From positions 496,001 to 560,000 of the forward strand of contig JACJZV010000001.1 in assembly GCA_020635395.1 (NCBI GenBank): a stretch of 64,000 nt of DNA. The letters run 5' to 3'. A program made the position numbers and the translations under genes. Shown piece after piece: positions 8,182 through 17,140 of this stretch. The notes under the pieces are model-generated. The model ran no database searches. It had not been told where the DNA came from and saw nothing but the letters and a program-made list of their open reading frames with translations. Numbering within the stretch: position 1 is the first letter of the stretch; each line of letters begins with the position of its first letter. Origin of the DNA: Flavobacteriales bacterium (GTDB lineage Bacteria; Bacteroidota; Bacteroidia; NS11-12g; UBA9320).

Positions 8182-9414
8182 ATGAATAACATAAAATATA
8201 TAATAATAACATTTTCAATAGTACTTGTATTGTTTTCTTCCTGCGGCCAAAAACACAGTGAAGGTGATGGTCATAATCACGGCACAGAAGAGAATACACA
8301 TTCTGAAAGTGATGAGCATAACCACGGTGAAGGTGAAGAAGAACACAAGGAAGGATTATTTCTATCAAAAGACCAGGCGGAAACCATAGGATTAGAATTT
8401 GGGGATCTATCTTCTATAAAAGTAAATGACTTTGTAAAAGCAACAGGTACATTAGGATTACCTCCCAATGCACTTTCTTCTGTATCTGCCAAAACCAATG
8501 GTATAATCAAAGGCACTAAAAAGTTTGTAGAAGGAAACTATATCAAAAAGGGTACAGTTATAGCCTATTTAGAAAACCCAGACTTTATTGTTACACAACA
8601 AGATTATTTAGAAGCTAAAGCACAGCTCAACCTAAAGCGTTTGGAAGTTGAACGACAAAAAACATTGGTAGAATCCAATGCGGGAGTTACCAAAAACCTT
8701 CAAAATGCACAAGCAGAGGTGGCCGTGCTGGAAGCTAAAACTCAAGGTCTTGCCAAGCAGCTTTCATTTTTAGGTATATCCACTTCCAACCTATCGCCCG
8801 GTAACATAAGGCAGCAGATAGCAATAGTAGCTCCTATGAGTGGCTACATTTCTAAAATAAGTTTTCACAATGGTATGTATGCCCAGTCTTCTATTTCTTT
8901 AATGGATATTATTTCTTCGGAGCATTTACACTTAGAGTTAGATGTTTTTGAAAAAGATATAGCAAATATTAAGATAGGTCAGAAAATAAGCTACACAGTC
9001 CCTGCACTTGGTACAACTATATATTACGGTAGTGTTGATGTAATTGGAAAAGAATTCAACTCAAGCTCTAAAACGGTACGTGTACACGGCCATTTAGACG
9101 GAGTGAAACCCCAATTCTTAAAAGACCTCTTTATAAATGCGAAGATATTTCTTACAGATGCAGAAACTACTGCACTACCCGAAGATGCCATTATCAAAGA
9201 CGGAGAAAACAGTTATATCTATGTAGCTCGTAGTCAAAAAGATGCAAAGGAAATAGAATTTGAAAAAATCAATATAATTCCAGGCTCTACAGAAAATGGC
9301 TACACAGCTGTAAAATTGATAGACGATATTCCAGAGGGTATGCAAATAGTCACTAAGGGAGCCTATTATGTATATGCTCAATCAAAAGCAGGAGAATTAG
9401 AACACGAACATTAA
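8182..9414 (+). CDS. CzcB-like periplasmic adaptor lipoprotein
   Basis: This is a 410-residue membrane-fusion protein that links the RND pump to the outer-membrane channel. It has a lipoprotein signal ending in LFSSC (Cys near residue 15), then a His/Glu-rich metal-binding linker (HSEGDGHNHGTEENTHSE and a second HNHGEGEEEHKEG block). The lipoyl/barrel and hairpin domains follow (SVSAKTNGIIKGTKKFVEGN, a coiled coil around 135-190, then IVAPMSGYISKISFHNG). The His-rich linker fits metal capture or sensing. It lies 11 bases after the pump-TolC fusion and is surely in its operon. Identity is sure; metal specificity is not. Confidence 0.92.
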   Translation: MNNIKYIIITFSIVLVLFSSCGQKHSEGDGHNHGTEENTHSESDEHNHGEGEEEHKEGLFLSKDQAETIGLEFGDLSSIKVNDFVKATGTLGLPPNALSSVSAKTNGIIKGTKKFVEGNYIKKGTVIAYLENPDFIVTQQDYLEAKAQLNLKRLEVERQKTLVESNAGVTKNLQNAQAEVAVLEAKTQGLAKQLSFLGISTSNLSPGNIRQQIAIVAPMSGYISKISFHNGMYAQSSISLMDIISSEHLHLELDVFEKDIANIKIGQKISYTVPALGTTIYYGSVDVIGKEFNSSSKTVRVHGHLDGVKPQFLKDLFINAKIFLTDAETTALPEDAIIKDGENSYIYVARSQKDAKEIEFEKINIIPGSTENGYTAVKLIDDIPEGMQIVTKGAYYVYAQSKAGELEHEH

Positions 9415-9424
9415 ACCAAACATT

Positions 9425-10015
9425 ATGTACTTATTTATATTTTTTATCCTTTATTTTTTCTTAGTATTTGTGCTAAGGTCCTTTCTACTTTGGAAAAAAA
9501 CCAAGGTCAATCCACTCACATTTAATAAAGGAGATGATGCCCACGGTTACAATGGGAAAGTCTTTGGTATTATTTCAATCATAGAGCTTTTTATAGTTTC
9601 CATTTATGCCTTTATCCCAAGTTGGCATAAGTTTCTTATGCCCTTTTGGTATTTAGAAAATGAATACTTCGTTTATGTAGGTTGGGCTTTGCTTATAATC
9701 TCATTGCTATTTGTATGGTTTGCACAGGGAAATATGAGAGAGTCTTGGCGTATTGGAATAGATGAAGAAAACAAGACAGCATTAGTAACAGATGGTTTTT
9801 TCTCTTTCTCACGTAATCCTATTTTCTTAGGTATTATGATAGCCAATATTGGATTGTTTTTAGTATTGCCTAATGCTTTTACTCTATTAATTATAGCCCT
9901 TTCTACGGTTAGTATCAATACGCAAATCAGATTAGAGGAGGAATTTCTCAAAAAGGAATTTGGCAATCAATACATAGAGTATCTAAGCAAAGTAAACAGA
10001 TGGATAACAATTTAA
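9425..10015 (+). CDS. Isoprenylcysteine carboxylmethyltransferase-family membrane protein
   Basis: The protein has 196 residues with about five hydrophobic segments, and the C-terminal signature of the ICMT/PEMT methyltransferase family (LVTDGFFSFSRNPIFLG, then RLEEEFLKKEFGNQYIEYLS). Family members use S-adenosylmethionine at the membrane. In bacteria the substrates are mostly unknown, and copies often sit in metal-resistance operons. It starts 10 bases after the adaptor gene, so it is co-transcribed with the pump. Its role in resistance is not known. Confidence 0.8.
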   Translation: MYLFIFFILYFFLVFVLRSFLLWKKTKVNPLTFNKGDDAHGYNGKVFGIISIIELFIVSIYAFIPSWHKFLMPFWYLENEYFVYVGWALLIISLLFVWFAQGNMRESWRIGIDEENKTALVTDGFFSFSRNPIFLGIMIANIGLFLVLPNAFTLLIIALSTVSINTQIRLEEEFLKKEFGNQYIEYLSKVNRWITI

Positions 10016-10077
10016 CACTAATCAACACAACAAAGATGCAGAATAGAAAAAAAAATCGTAACTTCGCAAGAATAAGA

Positions 10078-10440
10078 ATGAAGAAAATAATTTACATACT
10101 AACATTGCTTCTACTCGTGATACCTGCGAGTAATGCACTTGCTTGTGGTAACTCTACCACAGACAAAAAAATGTCCTGTAGTAAATCGAACAATGACCAC
10201 GACAGCGAAAAAAAATCTTGCTGTGATTCAAGTGATGAAAATGGCGACAATGATTGCAACGGAAAATGCAATGACAAAAATTGTCATTGTCCCGTTAGTG
10301 TAAATATTCCCATTCCTGTTAACAATTTAGTGGTATCTCTTAATCCACTTATTTATGTTGAATCAAACACTTGGGCTTATGTGCAAAGCATACCCAAAGA
10401 CGTTTATCTTCCTATTTGGCAACCGCCCAAAATAAGCTAA
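10078..10440 (+). CDS. Small exported Cys-rich protein
   Basis: I start this gene at ATG 10078, where a good signal peptide begins (KKIIYILTLLLLVIPASNALA); the upstream in-frame extension lacks one. The mature part is rich in Cys, Asp and His (CSKSNNDHDSEKKSCCDSS, CNGKCNDKNCHC) and ends in PIWQPP. The pattern suggests a periplasmic soft-metal binder. Its C-terminal W-x-P-P echoes the small protein at 3455-3775 (WHPP), and both sit at the head of a metal-resistance sub-module. I do not recognise a named family. Confidence 0.65.
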   Translation: MKKIIYILTLLLLVIPASNALACGNSTTDKKMSCSKSNNDHDSEKKSCCDSSDENGDNDCNGKCNDKNCHCPVSVNIPIPVNNLVVSLNPLIYVESNTWAYVQSIPKDVYLPIWQPPKIS

Positions 10441-10534
10441 CATATATACTTGACAGCCATAGGTGTGTCTTGTCGGTACAAGCCAACAACAGCTTGTAAA
10501 CTATAGCTTATTTAATAATTTAAAATTTTATACA

Positions 10535-11428
10535 ATGAACTTAACAATAAAATTGTTGGTAGCCTTAATGGTACTATCAACCACAGCGTGCAATGCACAA
10601 AAAATTAAAAATCAAAAAACAGAAACCGTACATATATACGGAAACTGCGGAATGTGTAAAAACACTATTGAAACTGCAGGAAACATAAAGAAAGAAGCCA
10701 AAGTAGAATGGAATAAAGAAACCAAAATGGCTTCCATTACTTACGACAGTTTGAAAACAACAAGTAGTGAAATCTTAAAGCGAATTGCTTTGTCAGGGTA
10801 TGACAATCAGCTTTTTATGTCGCCAGATGACACCTACAATAATCTACCAAATTGTTGCCAATATCAACGTGCTAAAAAAGATGTAAGCACCACCGAACCA
10901 ATGTCAGAAATGACAGAAAATCACAACCAACATTCTCATTCCGATACGATGAAAATGACCAAAACCAAATCTGAACCAAAGGAAGAAATCACAAAAACGA
11001 ATGATTTAAAATTGGTTTTTGACGATTATTTCACATTGAAAAATGCATTGATAGAATCTGACGGAAATCTTGCTTCAAGCAAAGCAAATGCCTTGGTAAA
11101 ATCATTGGAAAGGGTACAAATGAACGACTTAGAAATGGATGTGCATATGGTTTGGATGAAAGTGATGAAAACACTAAAAACTGATGCTCAAAACATAGCC
11201 AACAGTCAAGACGAAAAAGTACAACGAACATACTTTATTTCGCTATCAGACAATATATACCAACTGCTAAAAGTAGCAAAATATGAAGTGCCTGTATATT
11301 ATCAACATTGCCCAATGGCGAATGATGGCAAAGGTGCCAATTGGTTAAGCACAGAAAGTGCGGTAAAAAATCCGTATTACGGTTCTATGATGCTCAACTG
11401 CGGTAAAGTAGTAGAAACCATTGATTAA
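10535..11428 (+). CDS. Lipoprotein with HMA and DUF3347 domains
   Basis: The start at ATG 10535 gives a lipoprotein signal (LLVALMVLSTTAC). Residues about 30-95 look like a heavy-metal-associated (HMA) ferredoxin fold with GNCGMCKNTIE, a CxxC variant. After a His/Met-rich linker (ENHNQHSHSDTMKMTKTKSE), residues about 165-297 match DUF3347, including YYQHCPMANDGKGANW and the late LNCGKVVE. The same DUF3347 module ends the CusB-like adaptor at 22651-24459. The role is probably periplasmic copper or silver binding and delivery to the pump or oxidase. An intrinsic terminator follows directly. Confidence 0.78.
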   Translation: MNLTIKLLVALMVLSTTACNAQKIKNQKTETVHIYGNCGMCKNTIETAGNIKKEAKVEWNKETKMASITYDSLKTTSSEILKRIALSGYDNQLFMSPDDTYNNLPNCCQYQRAKKDVSTTEPMSEMTENHNQHSHSDTMKMTKTKSEPKEEITKTNDLKLVFDDYFTLKNALIESDGNLASSKANALVKSLERVQMNDLEMDVHMVWMKVMKTLKTDAQNIANSQDEKVQRTYFISLSDNIYQLLKVAKYEVPVYYQHCPMANDGKGANWLSTESAVKNPYYGSMMLNCGKVVETID

Positions 11429-11432
11429 AAAT

Positions 11433-11463
11433 AAGGGCGAAATGCCTCGGCATTTCGCCCTTT
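11433..11463 (+). terminator. Rho-independent terminator
   Basis: AAGGGCGAAATGCC (11433-11446) pairs with GGCATTTCGCCCTT (11449-11462) and is followed by T-rich sequence. It lies 5 bases after the stop of the HMA-DUF3347 lipoprotein gene and splits the metal island into transcription units. Confidence 0.85.
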
Positions 11464-11479
11464 CTTAAAAATTAAAAAA

Positions 11480-12193
11480 ATGAAACATACATATAAAATA
11501 GCAGGAATGACCTGTACCAGTTGCGAAGCAAAAGTAAAATCTGCTTTGCTAATGGTAGAAAATATAACGTCTGTTGAAGTTTCAAAAGACAATAATTCTG
11601 CCACCATTACTATGGATAAACACGTCCCAATTGCTGCCTTGCAAAACGTATTGGATGATAAATATAAAATAACTGCCGAACAGCATAATGAAGCCACCGA
11701 AGAAGTAAAATCTTGGTTGGAAACTTACAAACCTATCTTACTTGTTTTCGCCTACATTTCAGGAATTACCCTATTGATACAGACAAAAAACGAAAGTCCA
11801 AATTGGTCTGAATGGATGCGTCATTTTATGGCAGGATTCTTTTTGGTATTCTCGTTTTTCAAAATGCTGAACCTTAAAGGATTTGCAGACAGCTACAAAA
11901 TGTATGATGTAGTTGCCAAAAAATTTCCTGCTTGGGCAAGCATTTACTCCTTTGTAGAACTGGCATTAGGTATTGCTTACTTGGTCAATTTCAACCCAAT
12001 GATTACCAATGCAGTAACATTTGTTGTAATGACCGTTAGCATAATTGGTGTATTACAATCGGTACTCAACAAACGTAAAATTCAATGTGCTTGTTTAGGG
12101 GCAGTTTTCAATTTGCCAATGAGTACAGTAACCATTATTGAAGATGCACTAATGATTGCAATGAGTGCTTTTATGTTATTTCAATTCATTTAA
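11480..12193 (+). CDS. HMA domain fused to a MauE/DoxX-like membrane protein
   Basis: The 237-residue protein begins with an HMA domain (residues 1-68) carrying GMTCTSCEAKV, the soft-metal CxxC site. At least four transmembrane helices follow, from residue 85 on. The C-terminal part with CACLGAVFNLPMSTVTIIED resembles MauE/DoxX-type redox-associated membrane proteins, whose Cys pair exchanges electrons or binds metal. It sits between a terminator and a multicopper oxidase gene, 12 bases upstream of the latter. It may carry copper or reducing power across the inner membrane; this is inference from domain content. Confidence 0.75.
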   Translation: MKHTYKIAGMTCTSCEAKVKSALLMVENITSVEVSKDNNSATITMDKHVPIAALQNVLDDKYKITAEQHNEATEEVKSWLETYKPILLVFAYISGITLLIQTKNESPNWSEWMRHFMAGFFLVFSFFKMLNLKGFADSYKMYDVVAKKFPAWASIYSFVELALGIAYLVNFNPMITNAVTFVVMTVSIIGVLQSVLNKRKIQCACLGAVFNLPMSTVTIIEDALMIAMSAFMLFQFI

Positions 12194-12205
12194 AAATCAA
12201 AAAAG

Positions 12206-14446
12206 ATGAAAAATTTTATAAATGGGTTGATCGCATTCATAGCATTGTTTTCAACCACTTCGCTTTTGGCCCAAAAAGTAGTAAGATACGACTTAACGAT
12301 TACTGACACCATTGTAAATTATTCGGGAAAAGACAAACGAGCCATAGCTGTAAATGGACAGATTCCAATGCCTACGCTAACTTTTACCGAAGGCGATACT
12401 GCCGAAATTGTAGTACACAATCAATTAAAAGAAAGTACCTCTTTGCATTGGCACGGCTTATATCTTCCCAATAAAGAAGATGGAGTTCCGTATTTAACGC
12501 AAATGCCTATAGAACCAGGCGAAACTTTTACCTATCGTTTTCCTATTATTCAAAACGGAACGCATTGGTATCATAGCCACAGTGGTTTGCAGGAGCAAAT
12601 TGGAATGTATGGTTCGCTGATTTTAAAAAAGAAAAAAGACGACCCTACTTTAAGAAAAGGTATTGATGATGTACCGCAGGTTCCCATTATTTTAAGCGAA
12701 TGGACAGACATAAAACCAGAAAATGTACATAGAATGTTACACAATGCAAACGATTGGGGTGGTATTAAAAAAGGTACAGTGCAAAGTTATTCAGAAGCCA
12801 TAAAAGCAGGTCACTTCAAAACCAAATTAGGCAATGAATGGAAGCGAATGTTAGCAATGGATGTGAGTGATGTCTTTTATGATGCCTTTTTGATAAACGG
12901 GAAAACCGAAAGTCAATTATCTCAATTTAAAGGTGGCGAAAAGGTTCGACTTCGCATTTCAAATGGTGGTGCTTCGTCTTATTTTTGGCTTAATTGGGCG
13001 GGTGGAAAAATGACTGTTGTTGCGAATGACGGAAATGATGTAGAACCAGTAGAAGTGGATAGATTAATTATTGGTGTTTCTGAAACTTACGATGTAATTG
13101 TTACCATTCCAAAAGATGGCTTGTCCTATGAATTTTTGGCTACGCCAGAAGACCGAACAAAATCGGCTTCCATTTATTTGGGAAATGGCAAAATTCAACT
13201 AAAAAGTAGAATGCCAAAACTCAAATATTTTGAAGGAATGAAAATGATGAATGATATGATGAATATGGATGGCAGTATGGACGATATGGGAATGAATATG
13301 AGCAATCAACAAATGGATATGAACACCGTTATGTATCCTGAAATAACAGGTGGTTCTAACAAAAAGTCCAAGAAAATGAAAATGGATGAACCAATGGAAC
13401 ATTCTAATCATTCGCCAAACAATTTACAGAATATTATAACTCTTAATTACGGAATGCTAAAAGCACCACAACCAACCAACTTACCCAAAAATGCCCCTGT
13501 GAAAGAACTACGCTTTGAATTAACAGGAAATATGAATCGCTATGTTTGGAGTATGGACAATAAGGTGCTTTCAGAAACGGATAAAATTTTAATAAAAAAG
13601 GGAGAAAATGTTCGTATTGTGCTGTACAACAATTCAATGATGCGACACCCAATGCACTTGCACGGTCACGACTTTAGAGTACTAAACGGACAAGGCGATT
13701 ATGCACCACTTAAAAACGTGTTGGACATTATGCCTATGGAAACCGACACCATAGAGTTTAATGCTAATTTAGAAGGTGATTGGTTTTTTCATTGCCACAT
13801 TTTGTATCATATGATGGCAGGAATGAACCGAGTTTTTTCTTACGAAAATCAAGCACCCAATCCATATTTACCCAATAAAAAATGGGCGTATAAAAAACTG
13901 CAGAAAGAAAGTAACCAATTTCATTTAATGGCAGAAAACGATTTTGCTACCAATGGTAATGATGGAATGATGATGCTGCAAAATACACGATGGAGTATTG
14001 GAACAGAATGGCGATTGGGGTATAATGACCACCACGGCTATGAAACTGAAACCCATATTGGTCGCTATATTGGAAAAAATCAGTTTTTTATGCCATTTGT
14101 TGGTTTTGATTGGCGGTATAGAAAATTAGGTATCGATGAACACGAAAAAAATCTTTTTGGACAAACCAACACTAAAGACCAACGAGCCTTAGCAAGTTTA
14201 GGATTCGTTTATACCTTACCTTGGTTGGTTAATTTTCAAGCAGAAGTTTTTCAAGACGGTAATATTCGTTTACAGTTAATGCGAGAAGACATTCCTATTA
14301 CACCGAGATTACGTTGGGCATTTATGGTTAATACAGACAAGGAATATATGACAGGATTTAAGTATATCGTAACTCGGAACATAGCCCTTTCAACCCATTA
14401 TGACAGCGATATGGGTATTGGGTTTGGTGCAACATTTAATTATTAA
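12206..14446 (+). CDS. Periplasmic multicopper oxidase (CopA/CueO type) with CopB-like tail
   Basis: This enzyme would oxidise Cu(I) to the less toxic Cu(II). A signal peptide covers about residues 1-22. All copper-site motifs are present: HWHGL (H81-L85), HWYHSH, HPMHLHGH, and HCHILYHMMAGM (from H529), the last supplying the type 1 His-Cys-His-Met set. A Met-rich insert lies near 340-375 (MNDMMNMDGSMDDMGMNM), as in copper-dedicated oxidases. Residues about 570-746 are extra: alternating strands with aromatic ends (WSIGTEWRLGYNDHHGYETE, YTLPWLVNFQAEVFQDGN) that resemble the CopB outer-membrane barrel. It therefore looks like a CopA-CopB fusion. The enzyme call is very sure; the tail assignment is moderate. 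Confidence 0.92.
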   Translation: MKNFINGLIAFIALFSTTSLLAQKVVRYDLTITDTIVNYSGKDKRAIAVNGQIPMPTLTFTEGDTAEIVVHNQLKESTSLHWHGLYLPNKEDGVPYLTQMPIEPGETFTYRFPIIQNGTHWYHSHSGLQEQIGMYGSLILKKKKDDPTLRKGIDDVPQVPIILSEWTDIKPENVHRMLHNANDWGGIKKGTVQSYSEAIKAGHFKTKLGNEWKRMLAMDVSDVFYDAFLINGKTESQLSQFKGGEKVRLRISNGGASSYFWLNWAGGKMTVVANDGNDVEPVEVDRLIIGVSETYDVIVTIPKDGLSYEFLATPEDRTKSASIYLGNGKIQLKSRMPKLKYFEGMKMMNDMMNMDGSMDDMGMNMSNQQMDMNTVMYPEITGGSNKKSKKMKMDEPMEHSNHSPNNLQNIITLNYGMLKAPQPTNLPKNAPVKELRFELTGNMNRYVWSMDNKVLSETDKILIKKGENVRIVLYNNSMMRHPMHLHGHDFRVLNGQGDYAPLKNVLDIMPMETDTIEFNANLEGDWFFHCHILYHMMAGMNRVFSYENQAPNPYLPNKKWAYKKLQKESNQFHLMAENDFATNGNDGMMMLQNTRWSIGTEWRLGYNDHHGYETETHIGRYIGKNQFFMPFVGFDWRYRKLGIDEHEKNLFGQTNTKDQRALASLGFVYTLPWLVNFQAEVFQDGNIRLQLMREDIPITPRLRWAFMVNTDKEYMTGFKYIVTRNIALSTHYDSDMGIGFGATFNY

Positions 14447-14456
14447 TCATTTTAAG

Positions 14457-16481
14457 ATGACTACTAAAAAACACATACACCAGTATGATAGCAACGGTAA
14501 ACAAATCTGTTGCTCATTAGAGGAAAAAATAGATGCAAAGACGCCACCGCCTCTGTTGAATACAGCACATAGTATAGATGATGGACACGACCACTCTCAC
14601 GATCATTCTCAAGGTAGCGATAGTATTTGGAAGGAATATCTGCCAGCAATTATAAGTTTTGCCTTATTAATTTCTGGTATAGCAATGGATTACTTTGATG
14701 TTGCCTTTTTTAATGATTGGGTAAGATTAGTTTGGTATGTTGTGGCATACATTCCTGTAGGTTTTCCAGTAATAAAAATGGGATTCAATGCTTTAAGAAA
14801 GGGAGAAGTTTTTACAGAATTTTTCCTAATGAGTATTGCTACCATAGGTGCTTTTGCCATTGGTGAATATCCCGAAGGAGTTGCAGTAATGTTATTTTAT
14901 GCGGTTGGTGAATTATTTCAAGGTGCAGCAGTAAGAAGAGCTAAAGATAATATCAAAGCACTTTTAGATGTAAGACCCCAAATTGCACATATCCTAAAAA
15001 ATGGAACTTTCGAAACAGTTCACCCTGAAGAAGTAACGATAGGTGATACGATACAAGTAAAAGTAGGAGAGATAATACCCTTGGACGGGAAATTGCTGTC
15101 AGATAAAGCAAGTCTCAATACAGCCGCTATTACGGGTGAAAGTAAACCACAAAGTATCTTACAGAATGAGAATGTCTTAGCGGGTTCTATAAATATGGAA
15201 GGTGTCATTGAAATTAAAGTCACTAAAATTTATAAAAACAGTTCGATTTCAAGAATTTTAGACTTAGTTCAAAATGCCACTTCTAAAAAGGCAAAGACAG
15301 AATTATTGATTAGAAGATTAGCCAAAATTTATACGCCCATTGTTGTATTCTTAGCCGTATTGGTGTGCTTTCTTCCTTACTTTTTTGTTGATACTTATGT
15401 CTTCCAAGATTGGTTATATCGTGCATTAATTTTCTTGGTGATTTCTTGTCCTTGTGCATTGGTAATCTCTATACCATTGGGCTATTTTGGAGGTTTAGGA
15501 GCAGCTTCCAAAAACGGTATTCTCTTTAAAGGAGCAACCTATATGGATAAGCTAAAAGAAGTGAATACAATGGTAATGGATAAAACAGGAACCGTTACCA
15601 AAGGTGTTTTTAAAATCAGCAAGATCAAAACTTTTGGCAATTGGTCTGAGGAATCTTTAATGCCATTACTCTTATCTATTGAATCTAAATCTACTCACCC
15701 TATAGCGAAAGCCATTATGGAATATAAATCAGACGTTCCAATAAAAGAAGCTACTGAAATTAAAGAAATAGCAGGAAAGGGATTGACTGGTTTAGTTGAA
15801 GGGAAAAACGTAGTGGTTGGCAATCACAAATTGATGCACCAGTTCAATATTACTACTCCACCCGAAATTGAAGAAATAGTAGAATCAAACGTATTGATTG
15901 GAATAGACGGAGAGTTTGCAGGATTTGTAACCATTGCAGATGAAATAAAGGAAGATGCTAAAGAAACTATTAAAGCATTTAAAAAAGAGGGTATTAATTA
16001 CATAATGATGTTATCGGGAGATAAGAATAGTATTACTCAAAAGGTGGCCAAAATACTCGGTATTTCAAAAGCAAAAGGCGGTTTGCTCCCAGAAGATAAA
16101 TTGAATGAAGTAGAGCTACTTAAAAAAGACCCCACAAAAACAGTTGCTTTCATTGGAGATGGTATCAATGATGCTCCTGTATTGGCAGCAAGTGATGTTG
16201 GTATTGCTATGGGTGCAATGGGAAGTGATGTAGCTATTGAAACAGCAGATGTTATTATTCAAACCGACCAACCCTCAAAAGTGATAACAGGAATTAAAAT
16301 TGCTAAATCGACTCAAAAAATCATTTGGCAAAATATCTTCTTAGCTTTTGGAATAAAAATCATTGTACTTATAATGGGAGCAGGTGGATTAGCTACTATG
16401 TGGGAAGCCGTATTTGCAGATGTAGGAGTAGCATTATTAGCAATATTAAATGCAGTAAGATTACAAAGAATGAAGTGGTAA
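14457..16481 (+). CDS. ZntA-like P-type ATPase (Zn/Cd/Pb export)
   Basis: I start at ATG 14457, which gives 674 residues and leaves a His-rich N-terminus (DDGHDHSHDHSQ) and no HMA domain. P1B motifs are clear: the membrane SCPCAL site (C331-x-C333), the phosphorylated DKTGT (D375), a CTHP-like STHP, and GDGINDAP. The last two helices contain GIKIIVLIMG and FADVGVAL; this Lys/Asp pair is the signature of the P1B-2 group that exports Zn(II), Cd(II) and Pb(II). It lies 10 bases after the oxidase gene and 17 bases before an HMA-AraC regulator, so it is probably regulated with them. Confidence 0.92.
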   Translation: MTTKKHIHQYDSNGKQICCSLEEKIDAKTPPPLLNTAHSIDDGHDHSHDHSQGSDSIWKEYLPAIISFALLISGIAMDYFDVAFFNDWVRLVWYVVAYIPVGFPVIKMGFNALRKGEVFTEFFLMSIATIGAFAIGEYPEGVAVMLFYAVGELFQGAAVRRAKDNIKALLDVRPQIAHILKNGTFETVHPEEVTIGDTIQVKVGEIIPLDGKLLSDKASLNTAAITGESKPQSILQNENVLAGSINMEGVIEIKVTKIYKNSSISRILDLVQNATSKKAKTELLIRRLAKIYTPIVVFLAVLVCFLPYFFVDTYVFQDWLYRALIFLVISCPCALVISIPLGYFGGLGAASKNGILFKGATYMDKLKEVNTMVMDKTGTVTKGVFKISKIKTFGNWSEESLMPLLLSIESKSTHPIAKAIMEYKSDVPIKEATEIKEIAGKGLTGLVEGKNVVVGNHKLMHQFNITTPPEIEEIVESNVLIGIDGEFAGFVTIADEIKEDAKETIKAFKKEGINYIMMLSGDKNSITQKVAKILGISKAKGGLLPEDKLNEVELLKKDPTKTVAFIGDGINDAPVLAASDVGIAMGAMGSDVAIETADVIIQTDQPSKVITGIKIAKSTQKIIWQNIFLAFGIKIIVLIMGAGGLATMWEAVFADVGVALLAILNAVRLQRMKW

Positions 16482-16498
16482 ATCTTAAATTTATAAAA

Positions 16499-17065
16499 TT
16501 GATACTACAAATTAAAAATATGGTCTGTCCTCGATGCTTGAGTAGTGTACGAACTATTCTTGATGATATGCAGATAGAATATAATCAGATAGAATTAGGC
16601 ATTGTCGAATTAAGTAAAGAGATTACCCATAAGCAAAAGGAAAAACTTTCTGAAAAACTTCAAACACAAGGTTTTGAATTACTGAGCAGTAGAGAATCTA
16701 AAATCATTAATTCGATAAAGTCCTTCGTGATTAACAAAGTCCATTATTTAGATAGCAGTCAGCGTTCAAGTTATAATCTATCTGATGAACTCAGTAAGGA
16801 ATTGCATATAAGCTACTCAAAATTGAGCAAAACGTTTTCTCGTGTCGAAGGTATTACGATCGAGCATTATTTTTTACAGCAACGAATTGAGAAGGCAAAA
16901 GAATTATTGAGCTATGGAGAAAAAACCATTTCTGAAATAGCTTTTGACTTGGGTTACAGTAGCACCGCTCACCTTTCAGCTCAATTCAAAAAGATTACCG
17001 GAATGCCGCCTTCGGCATTTAAAAAAATCACAAAGAATCGGAGAAAGTCGCTGGATGACATTTGA
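16499..17065 (+). CDS. AraC-family regulator with N-terminal HMA-like sensor
   Basis: The C-terminal 100 residues are an AraC/XylS double helix-turn-helix (LSDELSKELHISYSKLSKTF, then ISEIAFDLGYSSTAHLSAQF and GMPPSAFKK). The first 70 residues resemble a degenerate HMA fold with IKNMVCPRCLSSV (CxxC). I use TTG 16499 because it restores the first strand before IKNMVC; GTG 16475 (overlapping the ATPase by 7 bases) and ATG 16520 are alternatives. Direct metal sensing by this small regulator is a reasonable inference. A strong promoter for the following Cu/Ag module lies 40 bases after its stop. Confidence 0.82.
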   Translation: MILQIKNMVCPRCLSSVRTILDDMQIEYNQIELGIVELSKEITHKQKEKLSEKLQTQGFELLSSRESKIINSIKSFVINKVHYLDSSQRSSYNLSDELSKELHISYSKLSKTFSRVEGITIEHYFLQQRIEKAKELLSYGEKTISEIAFDLGYSSTAHLSAQFKKITGMPPSAFKKITKNRRKSLDDI

Positions 17066-17104
17066 TATTTCCAAATAATATAAAGAATTGCCAAAACGTT
17101 ATAA

Positions 17105-17134
17105 TTGATAATCCTAATAAATTTAGTACCTTTG
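17105..17134 (+). promoter_or_regulatory. Bacteroidota-type promoter of the Cu/Ag efflux module
   Basis: TTG at 17105-17107 is followed after 19 bases by TACCTTTG (17127-17134), matching the Bacteroidota -33 TTG and -7 TAnnTTTG with ideal spacing. The start codon of the next gene is 6 bases downstream, so the leader is very short. It is the likely target of the HMA-AraC regulator upstream. Confidence 0.65.
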
Positions 17135-17140
17135 TAAACA

